A stretch of 64,000 nt of DNA from Nitzschia sp. DOCU1. Its lineage: Eukaryota; Bacillariophyta; Bacillariophyceae; Bacillariales; Bacillariaceae. Position numbers and translations under genes: made by a program. Positions 42,560-52,023 of the stretch are shown here, piece by piece. The notes below the pieces were generated by a model. It was not told where the DNA came from. It saw only the letters and a program-made list of their open reading frames with translations, and did no database searches. How positions within the stretch are numbered: position 1 is the first letter of the stretch; every line of letters begins with the position of its first letter. Where the stretch lies: the NCBI GenBank assembly GCA_951394045.1, contig OX595985.1, forward strand, positions 806,001-870,000, written 5' to 3'.

Positions 42560-43918
42560 TCACTCCTCAGTTTCTTCGGCGATATCGGCGAGAGCAGTCA
42601 TTGCTTTTGCAAACTTCGACTCTTGTTTAGTCGTTGTAGTCGGCGTTGCTGGTTTCGAAGTTGTCGCGTTGCCTCCATCCTTTCCCTTTCCCAATCCTTT
42701 CTTCTCGCACTTGTCGGTCGAATGGCGGCACCACTTTTGATGATTGGCGCAGAACCACCATTGCTTGCCATCGACTGTCTTGTTTGTGGGTTCCCCAGCT
42801 TTGGGTTTGACGGACACCCACGCAGGCATGTCGGACTTCTTCTTCTTGTTGTTGCCTTTGGCCTTGCCGGCTTTGTTGTCATTGCTTTCAGTCGTTCTAG
42901 ACTTGCCGGCAGTTCTCTGTTGACCTTGGAGTCGTTTCAGAGTGGCCTCGAGCACCATAATCTTTTCTTCTTCCGAAGATGGTGCGTTCCACTGGTTCTT
43001 TTCGACTAGCACCTCGTACTTGTTTTTGGCCAATGCCATGAGAGTGCTTGGAGTGATCGCCGTGGTTCCATCCTCGTATTCCTCTTCTTTCTTCTCGATG
43101 TAGGCAATGAATCGTTTGTCGCTTGCGGCGTGATAGCCTTTGAACAAATTTACCAAAAGGTCGTTTGTGATCTCGCCTCGCGCGGCTAAAGCATCCACAA
43201 GTCCTTTTACGTACAGATTCAGCTTGCCTATGTCGTTGCCTATGGTAGGTAGGTAGGTATCCAGAGAGGAGAGTTGAGTCCTGATGTGTGCGGTTGTTGC
43301 GTTCGTGTCGATGCTTGATTCCCGTATGACCACTTTGAGTAGGAGAATTCCCACGCCCTTGTTGCTGACAGTGTACTCGTCCTTGTATGCTGCTATCTTG
43401 TTGCGACCCGATGCATTTAAGCTGTTCATGATGCAGTTGTACGCTTGCACGGAGTCTTGAGCAGCTCGATTCTGAGCGTTGACGTAGACTTGTGCACACT
43501 GATGCAGGTAGTCGAGGGTGTACTCTCCGTAGTGATTGAGGAAATTGGATGCTGGTCCGATTGGATTGTTGGGATCTTCAGGGATTGCTAGGAAGGAGTC
43601 GTCCCATCCGTTGATAGCTGCTCGTCCGCCTTTCCTGTTGAGGAAATCCTTCATTCGTTCGGGAGAGCAGTCGAAGCCTTCTTCGTCGGATGAGTACATT
43701 GAGGAAGTTGCGGATGACCAAATCTTCATTCCCTCGGATGTCGTGTAGTCAAGCACATTCGCATGTGCGAGAGCTGGCGTGAGTGCAAACGTTGGCGCAG
43801 CGATGTTTTGCTGAGCTGGCGGCCCCGCTGGGGGGACCGCTGGTGGCACGACCGGAGGCGGTACTATCGGTGGTATCATTGGTGGAACCACTGGAGGAAC
43901 CTGAAGGTTGGCGGCCAT
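42560..43918 (-). CDS. gag: Copia gag protein
   Basis: 452 aa from an ATG at 43918, 57 bp inside the 5' LTR. The N-terminus is Pro-rich (VPPMIPPIVPPPVVPPAVPP), a helical capsid-like part follows, and the C-terminus is basic with a zinc-knuckle-like group (WWFCANHQKWCRHSTDKC) found in diatom Copia gags. The last residues are AEETEE before TGA. The next in-frame codons run directly into pol without another stop, so this TGA separates gag from gag-pol. Confidence 0.9.
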   Translation of the reverse strand: MAANLQVPPVVPPMIPPIVPPPVVPPAVPPAGPPAQQNIAAPTFALTPALAHANVLDYTTSEGMKIWSSATSSMYSSDEEGFDCSPERMKDFLNRKGGRAAINGWDDSFLAIPEDPNNPIGPASNFLNHYGEYTLDYLHQCAQVYVNAQNRAAQDSVQAYNCIMNSLNASGRNKIAAYKDEYTVSNKGVGILLLKVVIRESSIDTNATTAHIRTQLSSLDTYLPTIGNDIGKLNLYVKGLVDALAARGEITNDLLVNLFKGYHAASDKRFIAYIEKKEEEYEDGTTAITPSTLMALAKNKYEVLVEKNQWNAPSSEEEKIMVLEATLKRLQGQQRTAGKSRTTESNDNKAGKAKGNNKKKKSDMPAWVSVKPKAGEPTNKTVDGKQWWFCANHQKWCRHSTDKCEKKGLGKGKDGGNATTSKPATPTTTTKQESKFAKAMTALADIAEETEE

Positions 43919-43960
43919 TGTAGCTGATGATTAACTGTTGAAGAACTTGTATGTCTCTTA

Positions 43961-43975
43961 CGCGCAGAGGAAGCG
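43961..43975 (-). other. Candidate primer-binding site
   Basis: The 15 bases right inside the 5' LTR read CGCGCAGAGGAAGCG on the plus strand, continuing into TG of the LTR. This resembles the D-arm region of eukaryotic initiator tRNA-Met (GGCGCAGNGGAAGCGTG) rather than a tRNA 3' end, so priming by an internal tRNA fragment, as in Drosophila copia, is suggested. The match is from memory of tRNA sequences. Confidence 0.5.
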
Positions 43976-44287
43976 TGTTGAAATCTACGATGACCGGTAC
44001 TGGCTAATCGTAAAAAGAGCTCAAATAACTTGTGGTTGTGTTGCAGTGTGTTGATTCTGAAACTTATGAGCACTAACAGTGCGTAAACTAAATGTATGCT
44101 GTCGAGATAGACAGCTGATGTACTCTGATTTGTATCGTACTTAGTGCCATCTCCATGCCTTCTCCTCGTTGGAGTCAGCACGTGGCTGTTCGGGAGTGAA
44201 CGTTGCACTTCCCTATACGATTGCGTCATCACGCTGATGACGTCGTGAAGAGCGATCCTTGACCACCAGATTTACCGTATTTGAACA
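43976..44287 (-). repeat. 5' LTR (312 bp)
   Basis: Identical by eye to 38003-38314, offset 5973 bp. As the 5' LTR it should contain the promoter. The inverted repeat with TGACGT/GCGTCA words is at 44224-44242. Confidence 0.95.
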
Positions 44288-44293
44288 GGAGGC
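44288..44293. repeat. Target-site duplication GGAGGC (right)
   Basis: Matches 37997-38002. Confidence 0.8.
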
Positions 44294-44473
44294 TCCGTAT
44301 GCCACCTGCGATAGACAAACTCCCATCTGCAAAGTGAAGATTTCGGAGGGCAAGTTTACCTGCACAAGGCAATCATCATCGAATCATTGTTGAATCTACA
44401 GATAGTAGGAGGTTGTCGAGTAAAGTGCCGGTTTTGCCGAGGTCGTTGTCTGGTCTTGTTTCTACGATTGACA

Positions 44474-46954
44474 ATGATTCCCGGGTTCCATGGCGAAGCG
44501 CTGCTTACGCCGTTGTTGAAGGGCCAAGGCATCCCATTGAATGAGGCGCCGCCCTCCTTTAACATGGAAACCGCCTTTTCCAGTAGCGGTGCCGACCACA
44601 ATTCGCATGGTGCCACGATGAGCTCCCCACTGGTTTGTAGGCGTTGCCATCATTTTGGGGTGGACGTGAAATTGATGGATTGTGGCTGTTGCTTTCACGC
44701 CGTAAGTTTCTGGAGGAGAATTGGCTGTTGTCCTTGTCATCGGCACCCATGTGGAATCGACTGACACCCCCACCTTGTTGCTTTCTCCTGACGACGACGA
44801 CAACAACAACAACAGCGATGTACTCCCGTCTCTGGGAACCTAGGAGAATGCCCCGCGTGCCACGCTCCATTTCGAACCATGATACTCATACCCATGAACT
44901 TTGATGAGATTGACGCCGCCAAAGAAGCTGCAGCTAGTATGGAGCCGAGTTCGAAGCGAGGGAAAAAGCGGAAGAATGCAACCATCGCGCGTTTGAATCC
45001 AAGCGCTAGTATTGCTCCCGCGGAAGACGGTGGGGAGGGTTCGGATCTGAGAACGGGGCGCTGGACTACCGAGGAAACGCTTTACTGTGACAAGTTGATC
45101 GAACACTTTGAATCAGGCAGTCTTCCGGTGACGGATGGGATAAAGCTGAACGATTTCCTGGCTAACATGCTCAAGTCGAAACAATCCCGACTTACAAAGA
45201 AGATGAAGAACGCCCGACTGAGCGCCAAAGCCTACAAGCACGCGAGTGGGTTCATTGCAAATTTTGAGGATGCAAAGGAGTTTTCGGATCTGGAAAAGTC
45301 GTTTTTTGATTCTATACAATGTGATCTTGAAAGAGCAGAGATTCGTTTCCATATGCAAAAAGAGTGGCGTGAACTCTTTAGCTCCTTTTGTGTTGCGATG
45401 AAGCAAAAGCTTGATGCTGACTCCTGGCTATGTAGTGTCGAGGAAATGGATCGGAGGGTATCTCAGGCGAAGGACGCGGCAAGAATGGCTAGGAGGAAGA
45501 CGATGATGGGGTACGCCCTCTCCCAGGACTCCATGAACCAGGAGCGTGGGGTCTTCATTGAGAATCCAAATATGACGGAAGGCTCAGGAAACGAAGCAAT
45601 GTCAGGTCACCTCGGTGCGAATGGACTACCCAAGAAAAGAACAGGAAACTCAGCACGTTCGCTTAGAGATTTCTCATCGCCGTTTGTGGGGAAAGTTATT
45701 CAGTATATGGATCGCCATCAGGTACCATTTGAGCACATCGATGCATGGGTCCCTTCATTCATTCCCACTGGCGACCAGGCTCCAGTGCAATCTGGAGAAC
45801 AACAGACATGCAGATTATGCTTTGCCGGTTTCGCCACTACCGACTTTAAGATGCCAACAAACGGTGGCCGAGCAGAGCCGATGAGCGCACAAGATCACTT
45901 CGATCTGTTATCGTTCGGAGAATACAGCTCGAAGTTTTCCTTTGATGTAGGCTGCGGGCTTCCAGGCCGTGTCTATAGTTCGGGCATTTGCTCTTGGGAG
46001 CAAGGCGTCGCCAATGCTCCTAGCCATCAGTTCGAGAGGTGCGGTGGGGCTTCCCAGTGGGGCATTAAAACTGTTCTTGGTATCCCCATTCCTAGCCCAA
46101 ACGTCGGACGAATAGTGGTCCTGTTGTACTCGAGATATGATCGGCCACGGGATGAAGATATGGTTCGCAAATTGTCGGAAGAACTCACGAAGGTAAGGTG
46201 ACGAAAGCAAACGGTTCTGACGTACCCAACAAAGATCTCACAAACCGTACTTTCTTGGTAGCTGATGCCAACACCCAAATGGAAGCTTGTCGTCGATGTT
46301 GGCGCCGCTCCCCCGAAGGAAGAGCCGGGGAAATCTGTCGACAGTCGCGTAGGGGATGTTTTAAAGTTGATCACGGAGAATACCCCAACACACCGCAACT
46401 CTCCTCACTCAGCCTACTTGCCTGGGTTTGAAGCTCTGAGGCAGCTGCTTTTGAAACAAGAAAAGACAGACGAGGAAGAAGAGGTTCTTTCGACGACTCT
46501 TGATTCATATTCATCGTACCTCTCTCTAGGGCGACGAGGGGCTGAAGTTGCTTGGATGATTGCTCGTGACTTTATGCTCTTGACACAGCCACAACGGAAC
46601 CAACTATCCGCTGCTCAGTCATCGCAGATGCATGGGGGGCACCTTGCGGCGCTTTCTGGGGCGAATCCTCATCATTTGGGTTCTCTAGCACAAGCGGCTT
46701 CCCAGTCGCATCACCTTAACTCAGTCTCGTTTCACCTTGGAGGTCTGATGCCACAAATGCAACAAAAGCAGTTGCTTGGTTCTGCACAGCAAGCTGGGGG
46801 GCAGGCAGCAGCACATTCCCTTTTCATGAATGGGGCATCCCAATTTCAGAACGCGTTTGGACTGCAAGCGTCTTCTTTTCAGCCCATGCCGCACCCACAA
46901 GGTCGCCCATCATCAGGGCATCAGGGAGCTAACACTAACGTAACGGCTAGCTAG
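44474..46954 (+). CDS. Zinc-finger/GAF-like putative nuclear regulator, paralogue A (three exons)
   Basis: Exons 44474-44701, 44816-46192 and 46262-46954; introns of 114 and 69 bp (GTAAGT...CAACAG, GTAAGG...TGGTAG); product 765 aa. The order is: a RING-like zinc finger split by intron 1 (CRRCHHFG, DCGCCFHA then RCTP, GECPACHAP); a basic nuclear signal (SSKRGKKRKN); a SANT-like/basic block (TGRWTTEETLYCDKLIEHFE, LKSKQSRLTKKMKNA); a helical block (SVEEMDRRVSQAKDAARMAR); a GAF-like domain (FSFDVGCGLPGRVYSSG, WGIKTVLGIPIPSPNVGRI) recalling the GAF of plant NIN-like proteins; then PKWKLVVDVG and a Gln/His-rich tail. I infer a transcriptional or sensory regulator of a diatom family. The start codon is uncertain (44474 or an internal Met). 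Paralogue B faces it. Confidence 0.72.
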
Positions 46955-47378
46955 CTAGAGCAGAAAACACTCGACTTCAAAAGGAAAGGAAAATCGAACT
47001 TATTTACGCAGCCGTGGGACTTAGTAGCTTGCTGTGTGAAAACACATCAAGGGAAGCAAAATATTCGATGAATCCAGAGACTCAAGAGTTGACTTTCCGT
47101 GCCGTACTAGTATTCCTCAGGCTTAACTTGCTACTCTAGAGTAGTACAGCTAGCAAAGCTTCTACTAGTAGAAAGCGGAATTAGGTCAATAGCTAGTAGA
47201 GTGAAGACAATCCGTTCAAAAAGAATTTAAGAATTACACCATTCCCTGAACAGACTTGTGATTCTCTGAAATGAAAATGCCGTTGTGTAACATGAAAGAA
47301 TTGATATGTAAGTATGAACAAAATTGTTGTGGACCGAGAATTCTTCCCTCAAAATGCTCCTGGGCCACTCTTAGCATG

Positions 47379-49908
47379 TCAGTTCGATACAATAGACATA
47401 GTATCGCCCATGCCAATGGGAGCCAGAGCTGGGGAAGGGTGGGCGTCAAAGACTGCAGCGTAAGCGGGCAGCGCAGATGCTTGGTTTTGATGCATCATGC
47501 CCTGCCCGACGCTAAAAAAAACGGCCTGCTGTTGATTTTTAACTTGACAAAGAAACATGTAGTCACGGGCTAGCATGACTCCAATGTCAGCACGTGCCCT
47601 TCCACCCTGGGAGTAAGAGGAATACGAATCAAGCATGGTGCGAACGCGTTCCTCTTCCTCCGGGGACCTGGACGGGCGCAAAAGGAGGAGGCGCAACGAC
47701 ATGAAACCTTGGATATATGGGGAAAGGGGCGAGTTAGGGTCAGAAGGCATGAATTCGCCAAGAAGTGACACAACCTCGTCAATACGAGGATCCTTGCCCA
47801 TTCCAGCTGATTTTTCCGAAACGGAGACGTTATCCGACAGCTCGACCGATGCCTGCGAATAGTTGGCATTTGTACCACTGACGTGACCAACGTTGTTGTT
47901 GTTGACTGGTTCCGCCTCACCAACGTCTACAACAAGTTTCCACTTGGGTGAAGGCATAAGCTGCGACGGAAAACAATTGTTAGCGATCGGATAAGCCAGG
48001 ACCACCAAAGTATTTTCCCCCTCGCTTACCCTTGTGAACTCCTCGGAGAGCCTCGCGACCATATCCTGGTCTTTCTCTCGATCTTGCAGAGAGTACAAAA
48101 TGACCACGATACGGCCGACGTTCGGACTGGCAATAGGAATGCCAAGCACTGTTTTGATTCCCCACTGAAGGGCCCCACCGCAGCGCTCAAAATGGTGGTG
48201 GGGCGCGTTGTGAACGCTCTGTTCCCAAGTGGGACGGCCACTTTCATAAACGCGCCCCGGTAGACCACAGCCAACATCAAAAGAAAATTTCTGGCTGTAA
48301 TCACCAAAAGCGTATAAATTAAATTGTTCTTCGGCAGCAAGAGGCTTTCGGGTTTTTCCATCATCCCCGACAGTGTCGTCAACTGTAGCGCTTCCTGCAA
48401 AGCACAAGCGACAGTTCGTTGGCGCACCGGTAGGATCATCGCTGGGGACAAAAGATGGAACCCACAAGTCTACGTGCTCGAAAGGAATGTTGTGCCTATT
48501 GATGTAGGCAATAGTCTTAGCCAAGAAGGGGGCAGAGTGTAGAAGGCTACTCTTCCCATTGATATCTGAGTGCATACCAGCCTTGGTTTCCTCCGCAAGA
48601 AGCTGGAGCATTTCTTGCTGCTCCGCGATGTCATCATCGTCGATCCCGAGGGCGCCCTCTGCCAAGCGTTCGTCAGCTTCTGTCTTCTCGATGAAGACTC
48701 CATGGTCAGGGTTCTTGCAATCCGTTCTGAGTGCAAAACCCATCATTAGCTTTCTCCTGGCCATGCGAGCTGCGTCCTTCGCTTGCGATGCACGCCTGTC
48801 CATCTCTTCGACACTGCTGAGCCAATTGTCGGCGTCCAGAGGCAGGTTAATGGCTACACAGAACTGGCTAAACTGCTCGCGCCATTCCCTCTGCATGTGG
48901 AACTTGATCTCGGCGCGCTCCTGCGGGTCCTGGAGCGACTGGAAGAAGCAATCTTCAATCTCAGAGAACTCACGTGCTTCATTGCTGTCAAGGATGCCCC
49001 CGCTGGATCGTTGAAAAGTTCGAGAACTCAGCTTTGCGTTCTTCATTTTCTTGGTAAGACGTGATTGCTTCGACTTGAGCATGTTACCCAGGAACTCGTT
49101 AAGCTTCACGCCGTTGCTGACTGGAAGCTCTCCGGTTTCGAACTTGGCAATCAGCTTGTCACAAAGAGCCATCTCTTCGGTAGTCCATCGGCCAGTGCGG
49201 CGTTCAGAGATGTAAACGCCTTTGCCTTCGAGCTCCGAAGCCTCTCCGGGTGCCCCCTTTCTCTTCTTTCCCCTGCCACGGTTACCGCCGCCAGGCAGGG
49301 ACTGCGACTGCTTACGAGCTTCATCGATCTCACGGAAACTCATGGGAAAGAGCACCAAACCAGAGGTCGGCCTCATACATGTAGGGCAGGCCGTCAAGCA
49401 GTTTCCGTTTGGGATTAGAACACATCTCTGAAGCGAGAACATTGAAAGCAAGAGGAGCGAAGAAAGGAAATGAGCATCATGATGGATAATAGTGAACAAG
49501 CACGGGCATGACAACGCCGATGGGATAGGAGGGAAATGGTGCTTTCTCGATGCGTGGTACATAATTCACGTGGAAAATTACGTTAAAGTATCCTGGAAAG
49601 CGTCGATTGGAGGGACATGAAAGTTCGCAGACGACATGGTCGTCGTTTGCATCGAAGTTAACAACATGCCCAACCCCAGCCCAAGATAGCAGCATATAAC
49701 CCAGGGTTTTACTCAAGAAGCTTCCGATCATACTCACCGCATGGAGTGTGCACCCACACCCTGAAACTCTGATGTCGCAGCCACCGAAGCCACAGCGGTT
49801 GCAACGAACGTACTCATCGCCATTCATTGCGATGCTTCCGAACAACGAAGCAGCGTTGGAGGGGATGCCTCCGATGTCAACGTCCAGATTGTCCAAGGCC
49901 GACATCAT
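47379..49908 (-). CDS. Zinc-finger/GAF-like putative nuclear regulator, paralogue B (three exons)
   Basis: Exons 49908-49738, 49427-48030 and 47960-47379; introns of 310 and 69 bp; product 716 aa. Same layout and same intron positions as paralogue A. The zinc finger (VRCNRCGFGGCDIRVSG, CGCTLHA|RCVLIPNG, CLTACPTC) is split by intron 1, then come RGRGKKRKG, TGRWTTEEMALCDKLIAKFE, LKSKQSRLTKKMKNAKLS, the WLSSVEEMDRRASQAKDAA block, and the GAF-like FSFDVGCGLPGRVYESG with WGIKTVLGIPIASPNVGRI. Intron 2 is 23 codons long without a stop, so its retention would keep the frame. Skipping intron 1 would lose the first zinc ligands. Start ATG ATG at 49908/49905. The C-terminus lacks the long Gln/His tail of A. 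Confidence 0.78.
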
Positions 49909-52023
49909 GTGTTGTTTGTCCTTCTTCACTTGGGACTGAAGAAGGAACCCAAGTTTATGGGAGTGTTATGACGGAAGGAGAGTCGCGGCCGCGAGGAGGT
50001 GTGGGAAAGGAGAGCCATACAAACTGGGAGAATTGATGGTGGGCGAGGTGGTGTGTTTTTGGCAGAGGTGGGCGTTTCCTTGCCGACGCATCTACGATTA
50101 CTCGTATTTTTTTATTAGGGGGGACTATACGCCCTTTCGTTATCGGTAGAGTTCCTACGGCTTTCGTAGTTGACGCGACAATAGAGTAGACAAAATATGG
50201 GGATAATGTTTAAGAACTTTATTGTCAGGGCCGAATGTTATGTATTTTTACTCTATCAAGTGCATGTAGAGAAAGAACGGATGATTATTGATTGTTGCTA
50301 CATGGGGGCCCGGGGGCTGAAATCGCTGGAACTACCGGTACGTAGCAACTGTACCTGGTACTCGTACGATTTTTTCTTGGCTGGGAGCAATACGCCTTTT
50401 CGCTATCAGTAGAGTTCCTACCGGTAGGTAGACAAATTACTTCAGAAGTGTTGAAGAACTTTACTGGCGCATCAAACAGGCTGGGTTAATTGGAAATTAA
50501 TTATGGGGAAGGCTCTAATAGGCCGATTTGTCTACGATGGCGGATAATACCGCTGTGCAGCAATTTTGGGAACAAGAATACAAGAAAGTCTTATTGGACT
50601 TTTCCATGCATTTCATCGAGGCATTCTGTCGGAAAATTGGAACTAAAGTACCGCACTTTTCCGTCTCGCGTGGTTCTTTTGCGTCGATGATGATACTTTA
50701 CCCTTATGGTCTACATTAGGCTGAAACAGGACTGTTATTGGTATTTAATACCTAGATCAATGGTAGGGAACTTTTGACATTCTACCTTGGACCACGATGA
50801 CTTGTGACAAAACTGTACGACACTGTGTCCAATCGATGATTCGCATTATGTTTAGATCAATCATTCTCTTGCTGGTGCTATCCCTCTAACTAACATTGAT
50901 CGAACCACCACCGAGATTATGTGGCCAGGTGTGAGTTTTGCCTACGCACGCGAACTGGGCGTCGTCACTCTTTGCTATTGCCCTCACACTCCCCTCCCCC
51001 CGTTTCCAAATCTGCCGTTCTACCGGTAGCTGGCATTACGCAGTTCTGCGTAGGTGTCGCGTCGTCGTCGTCGTCGTCAATTCCAACATATGGGTATGCA
51101 TACCAGACACGATACCAGGTATGCCAGTTCCTACTCTCCATCGAAAACCGATTGGGCGTTGCTATGGATGGTATCCAAACGTCTAGGCACCAGTTGTCTT
51201 CTAGAGCTTCCACCGAGCTCTAATAGTAGGTCCTGGGTTAGTAGAACCCGGCCCGTACCAGGTACTTCTTCTCCCTGTTCTACCAAAGTTTGTTTCATTC
51301 CACTTTAGCATTGTTCCAACCGCCGCCGCTTGTAACTGCGACTCTTGTAGAGAGATAATGTACCGAATTATCGGTCCAGAGTGTGAGACTGAAATAGTAC
51401 CATTTTGGTAGGTAGTCAGGCGAGTTTGGTCTCTATGAAAAAGAAATCAGTAGAACAAAGGATCGTCAGTCGATGTAAAGTAGCTGCCAAGACGTCGAAG
51501 TACACCTTCCCACGTACTATAGTACGAAGTCGACTGAGTCGTCTATCGTTATTTCTACTAACTATCATTGGACTGCACGGTTTTTGATCTCAGCGTTCTT
51601 CCTTGCGCGCTCCACCATAAAAGAACCTAGAGCGGTTCAACTACTACCGGATGATAGCCTCCTAGAGTACTCTTCTAGGGCGATGCTACTAGAAGGTTTC
51701 GACAGACAAGAATGATCGAATCTGCTGCTGAGACAAAGAGAAATTTGGCTGCCAAGCATGCAGTGTATCGTAGTAGCCTCTCTCTAGCTCTACAAGTATT
51801 GGTCCGATCTGCCTGAACCATGCAACTTGGCTCAAGGATACTATTTCAATTTCCTACTCCTACTACAAAACAGTGTCTATTCAAATGCTCGCCATCGAGC
51901 GGTTTCGGTGTCTATGCAAAGATTCAAGAAGTAGAGCGAAGGTATCTCGTCGAAATCGATGTACATCGGGCCACGTTGCTCCACCGTGATGATCCGTCGA
52001 AAAAGGTCTGAATCAGCACTGCT
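49909..52023. other. Long gene-poor region with a diverged direct repeat
   Basis: About 2.1 kb without a supportable gene. It holds a repeat pair near 50120-50228 and 50381-50472, sharing ATACGCC, TTTCG.TATC, GTAGAGTTCCTAC, GTAGACAAA and AAGAACTTTA. It also has many short ACCGGTAG and CTAGTAG-type words and a GTCGTCGTCGTC run near 51060. The short frames here have no family features. Confidence 0.5.

Larger units (their letters stand above)
38003..44287 (-). mobile_element. Complete Ty1/Copia LTR retrotransposon, CoDi type
   Basis: A 6285-bp element read on the minus strand: 5' LTR 43976-44287, primer-binding-like site, gag 43918-42560, pol 42493-38345, polypurine tract and 3' LTR 38003-38314. 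Pol has the Copia order protease, integrase, reverse transcriptase, RNase H. The two 312-bp LTRs start TG and end CA and show no difference when read side by side, and a 6-bp target duplication flanks them, so the insertion is recent and may be active. gag and pol lie in the same frame, separated by a single TGA. The distinctive gag C-terminal zinc motif and the pol wording resemble diatom CoDi lineages. No host gene is visibly interrupted. Confidence 0.93.
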
